Source of the DNA: an uncultured Bacteroidota bacterium
GTDB lineage: Bacteria > Bacteroidota > Bacteroidia > Chitinophagales > Chitinophagaceae
Assembly: GCA_903851465.1 (NCBI GenBank)
Contig: CAINOI010000062.1
Location: 1-64,000 of the forward strand
Reading direction: 5' to 3'
DNA length: 64,000 nucleotides
Each line of letters starts with the position of its first letter. The stretch's first letter is position 1. Both the position numbers and the translations under genes were made by a program. The notes below the pieces were generated by a model. That model saw only the letters and a list, made by a program, of their open reading frames with translations, searched no databases and was not told where the DNA came from. Of the stretch, positions 41,623-50,513 are shown piece by piece.

Positions 41623-42389
41623 TAGTCTTTAGAATTCAACTTGCTCAATAATTTCAAAATTTCTAAGTACAACCAAACCAAGGTGACTAGTAAACCAAAA
41701 GCGCCATACCATTCCATGTATTTTGGCGCACCCATCTCTGCTGCTTTTTCGATCGAATCAAAATCTAATAATAAATTCAACGCAGCAATACCCACAATGA
41801 ATAAGCTAATACCAATACTCAATGGAGAACTATCAAAAGCAAAACCCATTTCAAAACCAAACATGCCTGCAATCCATACAATCAAATAAAATAAACCAAT
41901 GCCCATGGTAGCGGACATGATAATGGATCTTAATTTATTAGTTACAGTAATGATTCTGAAATTATATAAGAAGAACATCGCCACTGCCACACCTAAAGTT
42001 AAACCTACAGCATGTAAAATAATATTTGGATAACTATTAGCAAACATGGCATTAAAAAATGCACTAATTCCACCTATGAATAATCCTTCTAAAATACCAT
42101 ATGCTGGTGTGATATATCCAGCCCATTGCGGCTTAAACATCACGACCAATGCCAATACCAATCCGCCGATTGCACCAGCAATCATTAAAGTGGTTGCCGT
42201 GTTTGTATTGCCTTCTGCATAAACGTTCCAAACGTACATAGCCGAAGCCATCACCATCAATAATAAGAAACCGAATTTGTTAATTGTACCACGTACACTC
42301 ATTGTGCCAAATGCATTGGCATTGTCATGTAATGACTTGTCAAATATTTTTTCTGTTAAGGTTGGATTACCTGTTTTAAATGCTGACAT
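41622..42389 (-). CDS. Bax inhibitor-1/YccA family membrane protein
   Basis: A 255-residue protein with about 40 soluble N-terminal residues (MSAFKTGNPTLTEKIF) and seven predicted membrane helices from about residue 38: FGFLLLMVMASAMYVW, TLMIAGAIGGLVLALVVMF, and GISLFIVGIAALNLLLDFDSIEKAAEMGAPKYMEWYGAFGLLV. The last segment, with its conserved acidic Asp pair (LDFDSIE) and APKYMEWYGAFGL, is typical of the YccA-like branch (DUF4870-independent). Relatives such as BsYetJ are pH-sensitive calcium leak channels; YccA in E. coli inhibits FtsH. The physiological role here is open. It lies upstream of and is coupled to the fused E1 gene. Confidence 0.92.
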   Translation of the reverse strand: MSAFKTGNPTLTEKIFDKSLHDNANAFGTMSVRGTINKFGFLLLMVMASAMYVWNVYAEGNTNTATTLMIAGAIGGLVLALVVMFKPQWAGYITPAYGILEGLFIGGISAFFNAMFANSYPNIILHAVGLTLGVAVAMFFLYNFRIITVTNKLRSIIMSATMGIGLFYLIVWIAGMFGFEMGFAFDSSPLSIGISLFIVGIAALNLLLDFDSIEKAAEMGAPKYMEWYGAFGLLVTLVWLYLEILKLLSKLNSKD

Positions 42390-42460
42390 AATTTTAAATT
42401 TTTGCTACTATAAAAATACAAAATTGCAACGAAACGCCGTCTTTATTAATTGTTAATCCT

Positions 42461-43273
42461 TTATTTTTTCAAGCCAGGATACGCATCTAAACGAGCAAAT
42501 TGGTATTGATTGCCAGATTTGAGCAAATGGATGAATTCAAGAAGCTGCGCAGAATCGGCTTCGTTTCTAAACATATGATCGTGCATTAAGACCACTAAAT
42601 GATTCCTTGTTTTATAGGCTTGCTGGGCAAACATACTATCCACCATCTTGGCCATATAAGCTGCAGATTGAATAGGACGTCCCCTTTTAGTATAATTCCA
42701 TTCTATGTCCCATCCTACGACATTGAATCCGGCACTATCTAATTTACGAAGTAATGGTCGAACCATTTTACTTGAGAATTGAATACTGTCGGTTCTCCAT
42801 CCATTGTTACCGGGCAATCGAACAATATTATTCGTTGTTTTTAAAACATCCGCTGCATATATAAAATCAGCTAATGCCGAATCTGGTTGATTGTAAAACT
42901 GCACATATTTACCAGAAGTATGCGTGAAACTGTGGTTGCTTAATAAAAATAAATCGGGGCGACTAAGTATACGATTGTATAATTTCTTCCCCCAATTTGA
43001 CCTGGATTGGTGTAATCCAATTTGAAAAAAAGATGCTTGTACATTTTCATTTTCACAGATAGAAATACATGCCGAAGTACCAAACAAGGGTCCATCGTCA
43101 AAGCTTAGGTATATGTATTTGGTGTTACTATCCAATGGACTTTTTGAGAATGGCTGTTCTTGCAGAATTGTTTGCGCAATTGGTTGTCCTGACTGTCTTA
43201 TTGCTGGCGCAATAGCACTGTACCAAAGCATAAAACATTGGCTAATCAGGTAAAAAAGGGACCAGATGGACAT
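42461..43273 (-). CDS. Polysaccharide deacetylase family protein
   Basis: A 270-residue NodB-type carbohydrate esterase. I use ATG 43273 (MSIWSLFYLISQC) because the track start 8 codons upstream is a TTG. An N-terminal hydrophobic helix (about 3-24) is a signal anchor or signal peptide. Motif 1 is YLSFDDGP (metal-binding Asp pair), motif 2 LLSNHSFTHTSG (H-x4-H-like), motif 3 VRLPGNNGWR, then VVGWDIEWN and VVLMHDHMF. The arginine-proline motif 3 reads RLPG. It probably deacetylates a wall or capsular glycan in the envelope; substrate unknown. Monocistronic, divergent from korA. Confidence 0.87.
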   Translation of the reverse strand: MSIWSLFYLISQCFMLWYSAIAPAIRQSGQPIAQTILQEQPFSKSPLDSNTKYIYLSFDDGPLFGTSACISICENENVQASFFQIGLHQSRSNWGKKLYNRILSRPDLFLLSNHSFTHTSGKYVQFYNQPDSALADFIYAADVLKTTNNIVRLPGNNGWRTDSIQFSSKMVRPLLRKLDSAGFNVVGWDIEWNYTKRGRPIQSAAYMAKMVDSMFAQQAYKTRNHLVVLMHDHMFRNEADSAQLLEFIHLLKSGNQYQFARLDAYPGLKK

Positions 43274-43356
43274 AAAACATTGATATTGAAGGCGCAAACT
43301 TAAACAAGAAATCAGAATAATCCGATAAAAGATGTGGTTTTAGAGTCGATGCATTG

Positions 43357-43364
43357 TAACTTTG
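43357..43364 (+). promoter_or_regulatory. -7-like box upstream of korA
   Basis: TAACTTTG matches TAnnTTTG, 17 nt before the ATG at 43382. The expected -33 position shows only GTGG. Confidence 0.4.
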
Positions 43365-43381
43365 TTATCCAATTGATACAT

Positions 43382-45226
43382 ATGCAAGAAGAAGTTGTTT
43401 TACAGGATGTCGTAATCAAATTTGCTGGTGACAGTGGTGATGGAATGCAGTTAACCGGCCAGCAATTTACCAATAATACCGCCTTACTAGGAATTGATTT
43501 AGCGACTTTTCCAGATTTCCCTGCGGAGATTAGGGCCCCTATCGGTACCCTGCCAGGGGTGAGTGGATTTCAAATACACTTTAGTTCAAATCCAGTATAC
43601 ACCCCAGGTGATACCTGTGATGTATTAGTGGCGATGAATGCTGCTGCGTTGAAAGTGAATTTGAAAGGCTTAAAAAAAGGCGGAAAAATTATTGCGAATA
43701 TAGAAGGATTTGATGCAAAAAATTTAAGACTAGCCGCCTATCCAGAAGGGATTAATCCTTTGGAGGATGGCAGTTTAGATGGTTATGAATTAACCAAAGT
43801 GGACATTACAAAATTGACAAGAGAAGCATTAAAGTCCAATACAGAATTAGGTACCAAAGAACGTGATCGCGCAAAGAACATGTTTGTACTTGGTCTAATT
43901 TATTGGTTGTACAATAGAAACTTAGACAATACCATTGATTTTTTAGAAGAGAAATTTGGCAAGAAAGAAAATATATTAAAGAGCAATATTGATGTCTTGA
44001 AAGCAGGATATTACTATGGTGAAACTGCTGAATTATTCAATGCTAGGTATAAGGTGGAGAAATCAAAGATGGAGCCAGGTACTTACAGAAGTATCATGGG
44101 GAATCAAGCATTATCAATGGGTTTAATTGCAGCTTCACAAAAAAGTGGTCTGCCTTTATTCCTTGGATCTTATCCAATTACACCAGCTTCTGATATCTTA
44201 CACGAATTGAGTAAGTACAAAAACTTTGGCATTAAAACTTTCCAAGCAGAAGATGAAATAGCTGGTATCACTGCTGCAATAGGTGCAAGCTATGGTGGAT
44301 CGATTGGTTTAACAACTACCTCTGGACCAGGTATGGCATTAAAGACCGAAGCAATTGGTTTGGCGACGATGTTAGAAATTCCTTTGTTGATTATCAATAT
44401 ACAAAGAGGTGGACCATCTACAGGCTTACCAACTAAAACAGAACAAAGTGATTTGATGCAGGCTTATTATGGTCGTAACGGAGAAGCGCCTATTCCTGTA
44501 TTAGCTGCATCTACACCAAGCGACTGTTTCTTTATGGCTTTTGAAGCAGTGAAAATTGCTTTACAACATATGACACCTGTGATACTTTTAAGTGATGGAT
44601 ACATTGCCAATGGTGCAGAGCCATGGAAATTCCCTGCTGCGGCAGACTTGCCTGCGATTGAAGTCAAATTCAAAACAAGCTTAGCAGAAGGTGAAGAAAA
44701 ATTCTTGCCTTATAAAAGAGATGAAAAATTAGCAAGACCATGGGCTGTTCCAGGTACTGCAGGATTAGAACATCGTATAGGTGGAATCGAAAAACAACAT
44801 GAAACAGGTAATGTAAGCTACGATCCAGAGAACCATGAATTCATGGTAAAAATGAGACAAGCAAAAGTAGATAAAATAGCAGACTACATTCCATTACAGA
44901 CGATAGACAGTGGTGCAGAAAAAGGAAAAGTATTGGTACTTGGATGGGGTTCAACTTATGGTACAATTAAAAGTGCTGTATTACAATTACAAAGTCAAGG
45001 TAAGGCTGTAAGCCATGCCCACATTAAGTATATGCGACCTTTTCCAAAAAATTTAGGCGAAATTTTAGCTGGGTTTGATACCATCTTGATTCCAGAAATT
45101 AACAATGGTCAATTGATTAAAATTATCAGAGACCAATATTTGGTCGATGCAAAAGCCTATAATAAAATCATGGGTATTCCAATTACAAAACAAGAATTGA
45201 TCACTGCGATAGAATCTTACTTATAA
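43382..45226 (+). CDS. korA: 2-oxoacid:acceptor (ferredoxin) oxidoreductase, fused gamma-alpha subunit
   Basis: A 614-residue chain. I start at ATG 43382 (MQEEVVLQDVVIKFAG); the track start is a GTG 16 codons upstream. The N-terminal gamma domain (about 8-200) has FAGDSGDGMQLTGQQF. The alpha domain has GNQALSMGLIAASQ, GSYPITPASDILHELSK, QAEDEIAGITAAIGASYGG, TTSGPGMALKTEAIGLA and QRGGPSTGLPTKTEQSDL. This is the KorA-type subunit of 2-oxoglutarate (or related) ferredoxin oxidoreductase, an alternative to the dehydrogenase complexes. The TPP-binding beta subunit, normally the next gene, is absent here: a terminator and a convergent nth follow. Confidence 0.9.
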   Translation: MQEEVVLQDVVIKFAGDSGDGMQLTGQQFTNNTALLGIDLATFPDFPAEIRAPIGTLPGVSGFQIHFSSNPVYTPGDTCDVLVAMNAAALKVNLKGLKKGGKIIANIEGFDAKNLRLAAYPEGINPLEDGSLDGYELTKVDITKLTREALKSNTELGTKERDRAKNMFVLGLIYWLYNRNLDNTIDFLEEKFGKKENILKSNIDVLKAGYYYGETAELFNARYKVEKSKMEPGTYRSIMGNQALSMGLIAASQKSGLPLFLGSYPITPASDILHELSKYKNFGIKTFQAEDEIAGITAAIGASYGGSIGLTTTSGPGMALKTEAIGLATMLEIPLLIINIQRGGPSTGLPTKTEQSDLMQAYYGRNGEAPIPVLAASTPSDCFFMAFEAVKIALQHMTPVILLSDGYIANGAEPWKFPAAADLPAIEVKFKTSLAEGEEKFLPYKRDEKLARPWAVPGTAGLEHRIGGIEKQHETGNVSYDPENHEFMVKMRQAKVDKIADYIPLQTIDSGAEKGKVLVLGWGSTYGTIKSAVLQLQSQGKAVSHAHIKYMRPFPKNLGEILAGFDTILIPEINNGQLIKIIRDQYLVDAKAYNKIMGIPITKQELITAIESYL

Positions 45227-45227
45227 T

Positions 45228-45262
45228 AAAAAAGCGCTTCGATTTTTCGGGGCGCTTTTTTT
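45228..45262 (+). terminator. Rho-independent terminator after korA
   Basis: AAAAAAGCGC pairs with GCGCTTTTTT, with an inner TTCGA/TTCGG extension and a T loop, 1 bp after the korA stop. The T run is on the plus strand, and the A run makes it partly bidirectional for the convergent nth. Confidence 0.88.
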
Positions 45263-45278
45263 ATACATTCAAGTTGTC

Positions 45279-45956
45279 TTATATCTTAGATGCCTTTATC
45301 TTAGCCTCTTTTTTCTTAGCTTCTTTTTCATCGTATTTACAAAATTCAGTGATGCCACAAGTGTTGCATTTTGGACTTCGGGCCAAACAAGTATACCTGC
45401 CATGTAAGATGAGCCAGTGGTGTGCTTTATGGACTAATTCAGAAGGTATATTTTTGATTAACACTTTTTCTACTGCTAGTGGTGTGGTTGCTGTCATTGG
45501 CACCAGCCCAATTCTTCTACTCACTCTAAACACATGCGTGTCCACCGCCATATTGGGCTGCTGATCAATCACACTGGTTATCACATTTGCTGTTTTTCGG
45601 CCCACACCTGGCAATTGTATCAGCTCAGGGATGGTCATTGGCACAGTTCCATCAAATTTGGAAAGCAATAATTGACTTGTGCCAATTAAATGTTTTGTTT
45701 TAGAGTTGGGATAAGAAATACTTCGAATAAAAGGAAATAAATCGTTGAAACTAGCTTTGGACATCGTTTCCGGATTGGGATATTTTTCAAATAAAGCTGG
45801 TGTAGTTAAATTCACCCGTTTGTCGGTACACTGCGCAGATAGAATCACAGCGACTAATAATTGAAAGGGATTGTCGTAAGTCAATTCAGTTTCAGCTACA
45901 GGTACATTGGCTAAAAAATAATCAATGACTCCTTGATAACGTGCTTGTTTTTTCAT
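45279..45956 (-). CDS. nth: Endonuclease III
   Basis: A 225-residue bifunctional DNA glycosylase/AP lyase for oxidised pyrimidines. The helix-hairpin-helix LPGVGRKTANVI holds the catalytic lysine K121, and VDTHVFRVSRR the catalytic aspartate D139, matching E. coli K120 and D138. The [4Fe-4S] cluster cysteines follow the C-x6-C-x2-C-x5-C pattern at C190, C197, C200 and C206. The C-terminus ends in a Lys/Ala/Glu-rich tail (about 15 residues) beyond the usual end. It lies 12 bp downstream of the FtsB/DivIC-like gene, likely one transcript. Confidence 0.95.
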   Translation of the reverse strand: MKKQARYQGVIDYFLANVPVAETELTYDNPFQLLVAVILSAQCTDKRVNLTTPALFEKYPNPETMSKASFNDLFPFIRSISYPNSKTKHLIGTSQLLLSKFDGTVPMTIPELIQLPGVGRKTANVITSVIDQQPNMAVDTHVFRVSRRIGLVPMTATTPLAVEKVLIKNIPSELVHKAHHWLILHGRYTCLARSPKCNTCGITEFCKYDEKEAKKKEAKIKASKI

Positions 45957-45968
45957 GCAAAGAAATAC

Positions 45969-46292
45969 TTATTTTTTCTGCTCTGCACTTTTTGCAAATG
46001 TGTCTTCAAATAAATAGACTTCCTCGCCTTCTCTTTTTAAAAGATAGCGCTCTCTTGCGTATTTTTCTACTGCACCAGGATTACTTTGTAGATTATTCAA
46101 CTGCTCTTGTGTAGTAGAAATTTCTTTCTCATAATATCCTTTTGCTTGTTCTAATTTCTCCAATTCAGCTGCTCTATCTCTTTGAAGAAAAAAATTGCGT
46201 TGATCAAAAAAAAGCATCCATAATACAAAAGCCAAGCAGGCTATAAAATAGCGGTTGGCTACAAATGGAATTATTTTTTTCAATACTTGCAT
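45969..46292 (-). CDS. Septum formation initiator (FtsB/DivIC) family protein
   Basis: A 107-residue bitopic membrane protein. I start at ATG 46292 (MQVLKKIIPFVANRYF); the track adds 9 residues. A membrane helix at about 12-31 (YFIACLAFVLWMLFF) is followed by a coiled coil at about 38-75 (DRAAELEKLEQAKGYYEKEISTTQEQL), then the DivIC segment NPGAVEKYARERYLLKREGEEVYLFE. In division it would bridge FtsL and FtsQ in the divisome. It sits downstream of eno, as ftsB does in many bacteria, although a terminator-like hairpin lies between. Confidence 0.9.
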   Translation of the reverse strand: MQVLKKIIPFVANRYFIACLAFVLWMLFFDQRNFFLQRDRAAELEKLEQAKGYYEKEISTTQEQLNNLQSNPGAVEKYARERYLLKREGEEVYLFEDTFAKSAEQKK

Positions 46293-46348
46293 AGTAAAAG
46301 ATTCTCCTAAAATTAGCATAGTTATTAGAATACGCCAATAATAATTAC

Positions 46349-46375
46349 AAAAAAAAGAGCCCCAAAATGGGGCTC
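46349..46375 (-). terminator. Terminator after eno
   Basis: GAGCCCC pairs with GGGGCTC around an ATTTT loop. On the minus strand the stem is followed by a run of eight or more T, 24 bp past the enolase stop. Confidence 0.88.
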
Positions 46376-46398
46376 CATATAAAACAATCTAGATTGAC

Positions 46399-47745
<1,347 letters not shown>

Positions 47746-47760
47746 TTACACCCATTTTTT

Positions 47761-48465
47761 TTAATGGGTAAGCAATTTGAAAATTTCTTCTAAACTTGCT
47801 TCTTTCGTCAGAGATTCAATAGATTGATTGGCGACTAGCTTCCCTTGGTGTAAAACTAACACCCTATCTGAAATAGCGGCCACCTCTTGTAAAATATGGG
47901 ATGAAAATAAAATCATGGCATGCGCACTGAGCGTTTGAATCAAGCCTCTAATTTCTATTAACTGATTTGGATCCAAACCAGCAGTGGGTTCGTCTAATAA
48001 AATCAACTCTGGCTTATGTAAAATCGCTGCCGCAATCCCCACTCTTTGCTTAAATCCTTTGGATAAGAAGCCTATCTTTTTTTGTTGCATGGATTGCAAT
48101 CCCGTTTGTTCAATCACCTCTTGTATTCTTGTAGTTGGGGATGGAATGGCATGCACATTCGCTAAAAAATTTAAATACTCCAGTACATATAAGTCTTCAT
48201 ATAAAGGATTGGATTCTGGTAGGTAGCCTATCTTTTTTTTGAAGGCAACTTCATCTTTTTGGACATCGACTCCCGACAACTGAATGGATCCAGTATCGGG
48301 ACTAAGACAGCCTGCAATCATTTTTAAAGTTGTGCTCTTCCCTGCACCATTTGGTCCGAGAAAGCCCACAATCTCTCCTGGCTGAATGGTAAAATTCAGC
48401 GGCTCAACTGCTTGGAATTGATCAAATTTTTTGGATATGGCTTGTACATTCAATGACATACTCAA
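47761..48465 (-). CDS. ABC transporter ATP-binding protein, GldA-like
   Basis: A 234-residue ATPase: Walker A GPNGAGKS, Q-loop-region IGYLPESNPLYEDLYVLEYL, signature LSKGFKQRVGIA, Walker B LILLDEPTAGLDPNQL, and the H-loop SSHILQEV. IGYLPE-NPLY-D-YV-EYL and LDEPT-GLDPNQL-EIR resemble GldA, the ATPase of the gliding-linked GldAFG transporter. It is about 65 residues shorter than F. johnsoniae GldA because the C-terminal extension is missing. No GldF/GldG permease is adjacent. It is the last gene of an apparent MFS-small membrane protein-ATPase transcript with about 10 bp between genes. Confidence 0.88.
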   Translation of the reverse strand: MSMSLNVQAISKKFDQFQAVEPLNFTIQPGEIVGFLGPNGAGKSTTLKMIAGCLSPDTGSIQLSGVDVQKDEVAFKKKIGYLPESNPLYEDLYVLEYLNFLANVHAIPSPTTRIQEVIEQTGLQSMQQKKIGFLSKGFKQRVGIAAAILHKPELILLDEPTAGLDPNQLIEIRGLIQTLSAHAMILFSSHILQEVAAISDRVLVLHQGKLVANQSIESLTKEASLEEIFKLLTH

Positions 48466-48475
48466 AAGTAAAGCA

Positions 48476-48727
48476 TTATTCTAGATCTTGAGAACTTGCT
48501 GGTAATTGATCGTACTCCCCTTTAAATGCATAGTAGCCAAAAATGAAAAAGCCAATACAAATGGGTGTAAAGATGGTAAGGATAATCCCCCATTGTAAAA
48601 TCACATTGGATTTAGTCATCACACTAGCAGTCGCCATTTTTTGTATGGCCTGGGATGCTAAAAACCAAATAATAGCTGGTGCTACAATCATCCATACCAA
48701 CCCTAGTATTTTTTTTATTGTATTCAT
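48476..48727 (-). CDS. Small two-helix membrane protein, possibly DUF6814 family
   Basis: An 83-residue protein with two membrane helices, at about 8-27 (LGLVWMIVAPAIIWFLASQAI) and 45-68 (WGIILTIFTPICIGFFIFGYYA), and a short acidic C-terminus (KGEYDQLP). The pattern FGYYAFKGEYD recalls a small Bacteroidota family (DUF6814, from memory) that accompanies MFS transporters, but I cannot verify the assignment. It lies 10 bp after the MFS gene and 10 bp before the ABC ATPase gene on the same strand. A role as accessory subunit of the transporter is only an inference from position. Confidence 0.75.
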   Translation of the reverse strand: MNTIKKILGLVWMIVAPAIIWFLASQAIQKMATASVMTKSNVILQWGIILTIFTPICIGFFIFGYYAFKGEYDQLPASSQDLE

Positions 48728-48737
48728 ATTTATTTTT

Positions 48738-50438
48738 TTAGTCCATGACCTCCTTGTCCACCTTATTGGTTAAATAGATGACCCCAATGAATAAACAAAT
48801 AGATGCAACTGCTATTGGATACCATAACCCTGCAAGCGGATCCCCAGCAGGATTGTCTGCAGTTTTTGTAAACTCTACAATCAAGGTGCCCAAAAAAGGC
48901 ACCAAGCCGCCAAACACGCCATTGCCAATATGATAAGGCAGTGACATAGAAGTATAACGAATTTTAGTTGGAAACATTTCTACCAAGAATGCTGCAATTG
49001 GACCATACACCATGGTGACATATAAGATCTGTACAAAAACCAACCAGATTAAATGCCAATAGGTTGCTTTGTCCAATGTTTTTTCAACCAATATACTTGG
49101 TTTTAGAGCGGCAGCTGCAATCGTCACTACAGCCGTTTTAGTTGCATCTAAAATAATCCCTTTTGCAGGTTTTAATTTGAGTTTAATGGTGTCTAGTTTT
49201 GTTGCGTCTAGTGCATTGGCTTGGGTATATTGAATACTCCCAGCACTTGCGTCCACCACCATATTTGCTAAATGTAAAGTATCCGTTTTGGTATAACTAA
49301 ATACAGCGCCATCTGTATAGGCTGTATCAAATTTTTGTACTACATACAATTTAGTGCCATCTTTTGCATCAACAATGGCCAACTTTTCTGAAACAACCGT
49401 ATGCACTAGATCAATTTTTTCAGTTCTGTTTTTTGCATTTGTCGCGTCTAAAAAATATTGGTAAATAGGCCTGTAGGTTAGGATTCCTGCGAGCATCCCC
49501 AACATCATAATCCATTTTCTTCCGATTCTGTCACTTAGATAACCAAATACCACAAAGAAAGGCGTGGCAAATAATATGGCCCAAAGCATTAAATTTCTAG
49601 ACTGAATAAATTCAACTTTACAAACAGTCTCAATAAAACTTTGTGCATAAAACTGTCCAGTATACCAAATCACACCCTGCCCCATCACTGCACCAAACAA
49701 AGCCAATAAAACCATTTTAAAATTGGCTTTATGCCCAAAACTTTCTTTTAAAGGATTGGTAGAAGTTTTGCCTTCTGATTTTAATTTAGTGAACATAGGT
49801 GATTCACTCATTTTCATCCTTATGATAATGGACACCCCTACTAAAATAATTGACAACCAAAATGGATACCTCCAACCTCCCCATTCTGCGCTAAATGCCT
49901 CTACACCTTGATTCGATCTTATCAATATAATCACACCCAATGCCAAAAATAAGCCCAAAGTAGCTGTGGTCTGAATCCAACTTGTCCAGAAACCTCTTCT
50001 ATTTGCAGGTGCATGTTCTGCGACATAAGTGGCAGCCCCGCCGTATTCTCCTCCCAAAGCCAATCCTTGTACCAATCTTAAAATCAATACTAAGATGGGT
50101 GCTGCCCAACCAATGGTTGCAAAACCGGGGACCAAGCCAATGGCAAAAGTAGAACCACCCATCAAAACTAAAGTCAATAAAAAAGTATACTTACGACCAA
50201 TCAAATCTCCTAATCTTCCAAACACCAATGCGCCAAATGGTCGCACAATAAAGCCTGCAGCAAAAATGGCGAGGGTGCTTAAAAGCGCCGAAGTGCCTGC
50301 ATCTGAAGGGAAAAACTGTTTTGAAATAATGGTGGCCAACATGCCAAAAATGTAAAAATCATACCATTCAATTAGGGTGCCCACAGAAGAAGCGCCAATC
50401 ACCAAACTAATTTTACTAGGCTTTATATCCAAACTCAT
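48738..50438 (-). CDS. MFS transporter, metabolite:H+ symporter type, with large periplasmic insert
   Basis: A 566-residue major facilitator. Family motifs GRLGDLIGRK (74-83) and LSDRIGRK (301-308), plus IGASSVGTLIEWYDFYIFG and LVQGLALGGEYGGAATYVAEHAP, place it in the metabolite:H+ symporter (MHS, ProP/ShiA-like) group, usually about 430-450 residues. The excess is one insert at about 332-458 between predicted TM9 and TM10, on the periplasmic side; it is hydrophilic and beta-prone with repeated D-A-T-K (LDATKLDTIKL, ILDATKTAV). Substrate is unknown; organic acids or osmolytes are typical. Followed by the small membrane protein gene. No stop or frameshift marks interrupt the insert. Confidence 0.9.
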   Translation of the reverse strand: MSLDIKPSKISLVIGASSVGTLIEWYDFYIFGMLATIISKQFFPSDAGTSALLSTLAIFAAGFIVRPFGALVFGRLGDLIGRKYTFLLTLVLMGGSTFAIGLVPGFATIGWAAPILVLILRLVQGLALGGEYGGAATYVAEHAPANRRGFWTSWIQTTATLGLFLALGVIILIRSNQGVEAFSAEWGGWRYPFWLSIILVGVSIIIRMKMSESPMFTKLKSEGKTSTNPLKESFGHKANFKMVLLALFGAVMGQGVIWYTGQFYAQSFIETVCKVEFIQSRNLMLWAILFATPFFVVFGYLSDRIGRKWIMMLGMLAGILTYRPIYQYFLDATNAKNRTEKIDLVHTVVSEKLAIVDAKDGTKLYVVQKFDTAYTDGAVFSYTKTDTLHLANMVVDASAGSIQYTQANALDATKLDTIKLKLKPAKGIILDATKTAVVTIAAAALKPSILVEKTLDKATYWHLIWLVFVQILYVTMVYGPIAAFLVEMFPTKIRYTSMSLPYHIGNGVFGGLVPFLGTLIVEFTKTADNPAGDPLAGLWYPIAVASICLFIGVIYLTNKVDKEVMD

Positions 50439-50491
50439 ATTTTATTATTTAATTGCTGCAATTCAAGTTAATTCAATCAACTTAAAAAATG

Positions 50492-50499
50492 TAAATTTG
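50492..50499 (+). promoter_or_regulatory. -7-like box upstream of acs
   Basis: TAAATTTG matches TAnnTTTG, 14 nt before the ATG at 50514. The -33 position (TAAT at 19 bp) is weak. Confidence 0.4.
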
Positions 50500-50513
50500 G
50501 AAGACTAATTTTA

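Noticed and set aside
47751-47768. CCCATT/AATGGG hairpin overlapping the end of the GldA-like gene
   Set aside because: A 6-bp stem with an all-T loop is expected by chance in AT-rich sequence.
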